Notes under the pieces: generated by a model
The model's input: only the letters and a program-made list of their open reading frames with translations
Told to the model about the DNA's origin: nothing
Databases searched by the model: none
Position numbers and translations under genes: made by a program
Source of the DNA: an uncultured Granulosicoccaceae bacterium
GTDB lineage: Bacteria; Pseudomonadota; Gammaproteobacteria; Granulosicoccales; Granulosicoccaceae
Direction of reading: 5' to 3'
NCBI GenBank assembly: GCA_937951345.1
Contig: CALFCF010000048.1
Coordinates: 1 to 64,000, forward strand
Length of the DNA: 64,000 nucleotides
Shown here: positions 58,925-64,000 of the stretch, piece after piece
Numbering within the stretch: position 1 is the first letter of the stretch
Layout of the letters: the number at the start of each line of letters is the position of its first letter

Positions 58925-59749
58925 ATGGTCCGTACCCCAAAAATCATTGCACATCGTGGTAGTGCCATTCTTGCACCTGAAAACACACGCAATGCTTTCG
59001 ATCTGGCCATCTCCCTGCAAGCAGACCGACTGGAAGCCGATGTCCGTACCAGTAGTGATGGTGTTCCGGTAATTTTCCATGATGCACGTCTTAATCGAAT
59101 CACCAATGGCAGCGGTTATGTCAGTGATCACACTGTCTCTAAACTAAAAACTCTGGATGCTGCCTGGCACTTTCGCGACTTCAACAATCAATCACTGCGT
59201 AACAAAAAAATAGAAATTCTGACACTGACCGAACTTTTATCTGAATACGCAGACATTCCGATTCACTTGGAAATTAAGCATCCGAACCCAGAGTTCGCAC
59301 AAACAATCGCTGCCGAAATCAACAAATACCGACAGAAAGACAACATAGTCGTGGCCAGTTTTCATGATGAAGTTATTCATAGCCTTCGTAAGATCGCACC
59401 TGACATTCCGACCGCAGCTACTCGCGATGAAACTCAGGACCTGTACGCCTCTCGTCGCCGGCTATCCCGCTGGACAAATTACCTGCACGAATATTTTTTC
59501 GACCGTCATTCACTGTCTAACAACAAAACAATTGCCTACCAGACATTGCAAATTCCTACAGAGGTGAATTTCGGTCCTTTCTCTATTGATCTTGCCGAGC
59601 AAAAATTTATCCAACACATTCACAGACACAATCTGACTGTCGGTTACTGGACAATCAACGATGCTCATAGCATGCGTCAACTAGCGGATAAAGGCGCAGA
59701 TGCTCTGGTGACAGACCGGGTCGATATAGCACGGGAACTATTCAAGTAA
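58925..59749 (+). CDS. Glycerophosphodiester phosphodiesterase
   Basis: A cytoplasmic GDPD of 274 residues hydrolysing glycerophosphodiesters from phospholipid turnover. The family catalytic pattern is kept: IAHRGSAILAPENTRNAF (His and Glu), EADVRTSSDGVPVIFHD (Glu, Asp, His), and a later LEIKHP with a metal-binding Glu-Lys. The C-terminus NLTVGYWTINDAHSMRQLADKGADALVTDRVD is typical. No signal peptide in this frame; the hydrophobic stretch upstream (58806) is in another frame. Confidence 0.9.
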   Translation: MVRTPKIIAHRGSAILAPENTRNAFDLAISLQADRLEADVRTSSDGVPVIFHDARLNRITNGSGYVSDHTVSKLKTLDAAWHFRDFNNQSLRNKKIEILTLTELLSEYADIPIHLEIKHPNPEFAQTIAAEINKYRQKDNIVVASFHDEVIHSLRKIAPDIPTAATRDETQDLYASRRRLSRWTNYLHEYFFDRHSLSNNKTIAYQTLQIPTEVNFGPFSIDLAEQKFIQHIHRHNLTVGYWTINDAHSMRQLADKGADALVTDRVDIARELFK

Positions 59750-59860
59750 ATCCGGCTAAATCTGACAATGTCACAAAGGTAAAATGGCCTCGAATGTGCA
59801 ACCTTGAGCGGCAGATAAATAGACGTAACCGTTATCAACACAGGTACCAGCGGAGTCAAG

Positions 59861-60175
59861 ATGACCAAAAGTTCCCGTACACGTCGCGGAAAAGCCCGTG
59901 CCCGCAAAGTTGCCGCAAAATCCGGTAATACTGCGAGCAATACTACCAACGCTTTGGCAACAGATCCGGGCGATGCAACCGAAAGCAGGCTAACACTCAC
60001 CAACATTGACAAACGCTACCTGATCGGATTCGCCGTACTGTCGTTTCTGATTACAGCACTCTACTGGTGGTTGGGTGGTAGAAATCTATTTGTTTTTCCA
60101 GCTATTTTCTGTTTGTCAGTCGGTGCACGTAAATACTGGAGCGGCCCCGTAAGACGTTTTGCAGACAAAAGCTAA
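59861..60175 (+). CDS. Small membrane protein, unknown
   Basis: 104 residues. The first ~25 are very basic (SSRTRRGKARARKVAAK), followed by a polar Thr/Ala stretch and two hydrophobic segments (YLIGFAVLSFLITALYWWLG and FVFPAIFCLSVGARKYW). I do not recognise the family. An ATG start with a terminator-like hairpin behind it supports it being a real gene. Confidence 0.6.
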   Translation: MTKSSRTRRGKARARKVAAKSGNTASNTTNALATDPGDATESRLTLTNIDKRYLIGFAVLSFLITALYWWLGGRNLFVFPAIFCLSVGARKYWSGPVRRFADKS

Positions 60176-60222
60176 AGCGGAATTCAATAGTGAATAGCCG
60201 CTGAAGAGGTACTGCCTAACCG

Positions 60223-60248
60223 GCGACAACCGTTAGTCGCAGTTTTTT
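60223..60248 (+). terminator. Rho-independent terminator
   Basis: GCGAC (60223-60227) pairs with GTCGC (60236-60240), followed by six T (60243-60248), 48 bases after the small membrane protein stop. Confidence 0.6.
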
Positions 60249-60338
60249 GCGGTAGATGCAGGCGATCGCTGTTGTCCAGAAAACGGTTATCAAGAACGCA
60301 TCTGGAGCGGAAATATCTAAAGCGTATTTTTAATGTAT

Positions 60339-62501
60339 TTAAATACGTTTTATCCAGACAGCCGTATCATGAAACACTGCACCGCCATTGGGCTTACCCG
60401 GCTCAGGCGATATCAGTGTGTTAATGCCCAGCTCAATCTCATCGTTTGATTGATTGGCATTGCGGTCAAATTCACTGATTGGCCAGAGACTTTCACAAAT
60501 CACCGTACCCCGTTGCAAGCCTTCGAATACTTCAGCCCGAATGCGTACCGTACCCTGATCATTCCCTACTTTCAGCAAATCACCTTCCTCGATACCATAC
60601 TCCGATGCATCCAGTGGATGAATTTTCAAGCGTGGTGACTTTTCCATCCGCCTGGATGACGCAGTTTCAGTAAATGATGTATTCAGAAACTGCCGTGCGG
60701 GTGCAGCAACAAGACGGAAAGGCTTATCCCGGGTGGGCATGTCAATGGATTCCCAGTGGTCCGGTAAATCCGGCATACCCTGCCAGTCAGAACCTTCACG
60801 CGACCAGTCCGGTTGGAAATGAAAGCGGCCATCAGGTGTAGCGAATCCATTCAGAAAATTGGCTTCCTCAAAAGGCAAAGCAACATCATGCCAACGCTCT
60901 CGATCGAGTGTTTCGCTGTCAGGGTATCCCGACTTTGCCAACATGCCATCCATGAGTTCACGATCGGACATATGATCAGCTTCACTGTCACATCCCATAC
61001 GCGTTAGTAAATCAGAAACAACTGAGTGGTTGGTACGGCAGTCACCGGCAACATTTATTAAAGGTCGAGTAACCTGAAAATAAGTGTGTGCACCCGCCTG
61101 ATACATGTCATCGTGCTCAAGAAAAGTTGTGGCAGGTAAAACAATATCTGCCAGCTGAGCCGTTTCTGTCATGAATTGCTCATGCACTACAGTGAACAGA
61201 TCTTCTCGCAAAAAACCACGATAGACCGCTCGACTTTCCGGCGCTACAACCACCGGATTGGTATTTTGTATGAAAAGCGCTTTAACCGGTGGACCACCTT
61301 GCAGATCACGCGGATTGCCATTGAGTATTTGCCCAATACGCGACTGATCAAACACACGTGTTCCTGCAGGTCGATCTGTGGCCTGATTCAGCGTGGTATC
61401 AAGCCCGTATAGTTGTCCTTGGCTGTACAAAGCACCACCGCCTTTCTCCTGCCATGCACCGGTTATTGCCGGTAAACACGTTGCAGCATGCATATTGGTC
61501 GCGCCGTTTCGCGATCGCGAGAAACCATAACCGAGACGCATAAAGGCGCGCTTGCTACTACCGTAGGTTCGTGCAAACTGAACAATTTCATCTTCCGTCA
61601 GGCCGGTGATCGGCGCCGCCCAGGCTGGTGTTTTGTTGCGAAAATGCTGTTCGACACGTTCATCAAAATCGGTGTGACGTGCCATGTAGTCACGATCAGC
61701 CAATCCCTCTGCCAGCAGCACATGTGCAACAGCACAAGCTAACGCGCCATCAGTTCCGGGCTTCAACATTAAATGTTGATCGGCTTTCTCAGCAGTTCCT
61801 GTTCGATAGGGGTCAATCACAATCAGTTTGGCGTTGTTGTGTCGACGCGCCTGAGACACGTGATGCATAACATTGACCTGTGTGCTGACCGGATTACAAC
61901 CCCAAACAACAATCACATCACTGTGACGCATCAATCGCGAATCACTACCCCGTTTAGCGCCAATCCCTACTCTGTATCCAGCATCTGCCAGGGTGATGCA
62001 AAAAGTGGCGTGTTGTTGCGAGGTGCCGAGAAGATTGCGCATCCGTTGAATACTGTCGCGCTGCACCAACCCCATGGTGCCCGCATAGTGATAAGGCCAA
62101 AGCGCTTGCGCACCATGTTCACTAATGATGTCGCCAAAGCGTTGTGTAATTTCATCCAGCGCTTCGTCCCAACCAACCGGTTCAAACGCCGACCGATCTG
62201 CAAGCACGTCAGCATAAGAACCATAACCAGGTGATAGTTTTTTAGGAACACCAGCCTTTCGACGCAGCGGCTGTAACAAACGATCCGGGTGATGAACACG
62301 CTCGGCATAGCGAGACACCTTGGCACAGATAACACCTTCGGTGTAATCATTGTCTTTGGCGCCGTAAACTCGACCGATGGTGTTTTCATCCTTGATTTCG
62401 ACATCCAGCGCACACGTACTGGGACAATCATGCGGACAGGTCGAACGCTTACGTGGCAGTCGAGGTGCTCGTGAGCCTTCTGGACTCGTAGCTGCCGTCA
62501 T
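60339..62501 (-). CDS. Molybdopterin oxidoreductase (DMSO reductase superfamily)
   Basis: A 720-residue Mo-bis-pterin enzyme with an N-terminal 4Fe-4S motif STCPHDCPSTCALDVE (about residues 21-36; a fourth Cys is in GVICAKVSRYAERVHHPDRL). No twin-Arg signal is seen, so it is probably cytoplasmic. The C-terminal MopB domain is visible in LKIHPLDASEYGIEEGDLLK. The ICAKVSRYAERVHHPDRLL string occurs in a group of BisC/formate-dehydrogenase-like proteins of unknown substrate. No partner subunits are encoded nearby. Confidence 0.85.
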   Translation of the reverse strand: MTAATSPEGSRAPRLPRKRSTCPHDCPSTCALDVEIKDENTIGRVYGAKDNDYTEGVICAKVSRYAERVHHPDRLLQPLRRKAGVPKKLSPGYGSYADVLADRSAFEPVGWDEALDEITQRFGDIISEHGAQALWPYHYAGTMGLVQRDSIQRMRNLLGTSQQHATFCITLADAGYRVGIGAKRGSDSRLMRHSDVIVVWGCNPVSTQVNVMHHVSQARRHNNAKLIVIDPYRTGTAEKADQHLMLKPGTDGALACAVAHVLLAEGLADRDYMARHTDFDERVEQHFRNKTPAWAAPITGLTEDEIVQFARTYGSSKRAFMRLGYGFSRSRNGATNMHAATCLPAITGAWQEKGGGALYSQGQLYGLDTTLNQATDRPAGTRVFDQSRIGQILNGNPRDLQGGPPVKALFIQNTNPVVVAPESRAVYRGFLREDLFTVVHEQFMTETAQLADIVLPATTFLEHDDMYQAGAHTYFQVTRPLINVAGDCRTNHSVVSDLLTRMGCDSEADHMSDRELMDGMLAKSGYPDSETLDRERWHDVALPFEEANFLNGFATPDGRFHFQPDWSREGSDWQGMPDLPDHWESIDMPTRDKPFRLVAAPARQFLNTSFTETASSRRMEKSPRLKIHPLDASEYGIEEGDLLKVGNDQGTVRIRAEVFEGLQRGTVICESLWPISEFDRNANQSNDEIELGINTLISPEPGKPNGGAVFHDTAVWIKRI

Positions 62502-62583
62502 GCTACCAACACGCGTTGAAGAAATTTATACTTAGCAAGCATCGTCGAACCCCTGTTTGCCTTTTTGCTAAAAAATTTTGGTA

Positions 62584-63378
62584 CTAACCAGCCGTCCAAC
62601 CACCGTCTATCATTAACGACGAGCCGGTAATTAGACCCGACGCATCCGAAGCCAGAAAAACAACCGGGCCCATGATGTCTTCAAGTTCACCCAGGCGGTC
62701 GAGCTTTATCTTGGACATGATCCATTCTACGCGCTCAGGATTGGTTAAGGTTGACTCGGTTAACGGTGTACGAATAAACGTTGGACAAATTGTATTGACT
62801 CGAATGCCGTGCTTGCCCACCTCAATCGCCAGTGCACGAGTCCAGCCCTCGACTGCAAACTTCGATGCACAGTAAACCGAACGGTCCACACCACCAATAT
62901 GCCCCATCTGCGACGAGGTTGTTATGATCGAGCCACCACGTCCCTGCTCTATCATCTTACGGGTCACTAACTGCGCCATGCGGTACGCGCCACGTAAATT
63001 GACATCCATGACCGCGTCGAAATCTTCAAGCTCTGTTTCCAACATCGGTCCGTGGCGTGCGATACCTGCATTGTTAACCAAAATATCTATCTCAGGTACA
63101 TCGTTAACCACAGCATCGATCGATTCCGGTTTTGACATATCAAGCGCTACGGATGACGCGACCGGCAAGTGTTTTCCAGATGTATCAGTTTCCGACAGAC
63201 GCAGGTTGATAGCGTCGACAGCTGCTGCCAGATCATCGGTGCTACGAGCTGCCAGAATGACACGCGCACCAGCTTCTGCCAGTGCGACTGCGGCAGCCAG
63301 ACCGATACCCCGGCTCGCACCGGTTATCAATGCGGTACGACCATCAAGGCGAAAGGAAGGCGTTTGTGGCAATTTCAT
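62584..63378 (-). CDS. Short-chain dehydrogenase/reductase
   Basis: A classical SDR of 264 residues: the cofactor loop TGASRGIGLAAA (about 19-30), NNAGIARHG, and the catalytic Ser/Tyr/Lys in ITTSSQMGHIGGVDRSVYCASKF. The C-terminus ASGLITGSSLMIDGGWTAG is standard. It lies 91 bases downstream of a HisD/HpsN-like gene on the same strand, suggesting a shared pathway for a polyol or sulfonate alcohol. Confidence 0.9.
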   Translation of the reverse strand: MKLPQTPSFRLDGRTALITGASRGIGLAAAVALAEAGARVILAARSTDDLAAAVDAINLRLSETDTSGKHLPVASSVALDMSKPESIDAVVNDVPEIDILVNNAGIARHGPMLETELEDFDAVMDVNLRGAYRMAQLVTRKMIEQGRGGSIITTSSQMGHIGGVDRSVYCASKFAVEGWTRALAIEVGKHGIRVNTICPTFIRTPLTESTLTNPERVEWIMSKIKLDRLGELEDIMGPVVFLASDASGLITGSSLMIDGGWTAG

Positions 63379-63469
63379 GTAGGAAGCTACTTATCTTAAA
63401 TGAATAGTTATTTTTAACACGGTATGCACCTGCAGTGCTTCGAGCATACAACAGTTACGTGCTCTCAAA

Positions 63470-64000
63470 TCAACCTTTATCTTTTACAGGCTCAGCGGCG
63501 GTTGCATAAGGGATGTTGCGCCCACCGTATCGTCTAACCCGTACATTCGCCTGCTCGGCATGTCCGGCAAAGCCTTCAAGCATACACAAGCGCGAGCAGT
63601 ACTCACCCAGCATCGCCGCAGCCTCATCGCTATTGACCCTCTGATACGTGTGCGTCTTGATAAACTTGCCCACCCATAGACCCCCGGTGTAGCGACCAGC
63701 CCGCCGGGTTGGTAGCGTGTGATTGGTTCCGATGACCTTGTCGCCGTAAGCAACATTGGTTCGTGGCCCCAAAAACAATGCACCGTAGTTGGTCATGTTC
63801 TCTAAAAAATAGTCCGGATCAGCAGTCATTACCTGCACATGCTCGAACGCCAGCTCATCGGCAACAGCAACCATCTCATCCGTGCTTTCGCAGACGATGA
63901 CTTCGCCGTAATCACGCCACGCAACCCGAGCGATATCAGCAGTAGGTAAGATGTCCAGCAAACGATCGACTTCCTGCAGCGTTTCGTTTGCAAGACTGGC
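63470..64000 (-). CDS. Histidinol dehydrogenase-family enzyme, HpsN-like (partial; 5' end outside window)
   Basis: The C-terminal 176 residues of a HisD-family dehydrogenase; the frame is open to the right edge. Recognisable strings are [38 protein letters not shown] and [21 protein letters not shown]. The [15 protein letters not shown] region is shared with HisD paralogues such as sulfopropanediol 3-dehydrogenase (HpsN), which oxidise small hydroxy compounds and lie outside his operons. No his gene is nearby, and the SDR follows directly. Histidine synthesis is therefore unlikely. Confidence 0.8.
   Translation of the reverse strand, partial: ASLANETLQEVDRLLDILPTADIARVAWRDYGEVIVCESTDEMVAVADELAFEHVQVMTADPDYFLENMTNYGALFLGPRTNVAYGDKVIGTNHTLPTRRAGRYTGGLWVGKFIKTHTYQRVNSDEAAAMLGEYCSRLCMLEGFAGHAEQANVRVRRYGGRNIPYATAAEPVKDKG

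Overview
The window looks like a chromosome segment of an aerobic, probably marine, heterotrophic gammaproteobacterium with roughly balanced base composition. The tol-ruv-yebC-aspS gene order, the 180-kDa NAD-dependent glutamate dehydrogenase and the MaeB/LuxR-free metabolic layout fit that class. I cannot name the genus from sequence alone. No rRNA, tRNA, CRISPR array, prophage or insertion sequence was recognised.

Layout. 1-9353 (minus strand): a conserved housekeeping run aspS-nudB-hydrolase-yebC-ruvC-ruvA-ruvB-ybgC-tolQ-tolR-tolA. tolA runs off the left edge inside a perfect 15-bp tandem repeat. 9678-17153 (plus): a PfkB-family (adenosine kinase-like) kinase, the large glutamate dehydrogenase, a degraded malectin-domain remnant on the minus strand, and a PaaG-like enoyl-CoA hydratase/isomerase. 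17505-22640 (plus): a corrinoid methyl-transfer module made of a B12-binding protein, a DUF1638 protein, a small 'virulence factor' family protein, a pterin-binding methyltransferase and a [2Fe-2S]-ASKHA reductive activator. 22917-32786: a YHS protein, an NTF2-like protein, sucCD, an NAD-type formate dehydrogenase (two subunits) and formate-tetrahydrofolate ligase. 33141-41004: a quinone oxidoreductase, a DUF5658 protein, a GlxA/AraC regulator, an MttB-superfamily methyltransferase without pyrrolysine, a dual-specificity-type phosphatase and a glycine amidinotransferase-like enzyme. 41155-64000: a modular GH10 endoxylanase, several small conserved proteins, maeB-leuA, a response regulator, a D-lactate/glycolate-type FAD oxidase, a class III aminotransferase, a second YHS protein, an EamA transporter, an XRE regulator, a glycerophosphodiesterase, a molybdopterin oxidoreductase, an SDR and the end of a HisD/HpsN-like dehydrogenase.

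How the genes may work together. The most interesting content is a dispersed but complete-looking logic for aerobic demethylation of a quaternary amine. The MttB homologue would move a methyl group from a substrate such as a betaine onto the corrinoid protein. The pterin-binding enzyme would pass it to tetrahydrofolate, the ASKHA protein would rescue oxidised cobalamin, and Fhs plus NAD-formate dehydrogenase would finish oxidation of the C1 unit to CO2 with ATP and NADH gain. MetF and FolD, needed in between, are not in the window. Two proteins of unknown role (DUF1638 and the 103-residue protein) sit inside the methyl-transfer module, and three of its enzymes carry arginine-rich terminal tails. 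The substrate and the coupling are inference.

Non-coding structure includes a dispersed repeat at three convergent gene ends, a perfect 18-bp palindrome in front of fhs, an inverted repeat in the mttB-like leader, and several terminator-like hairpins.
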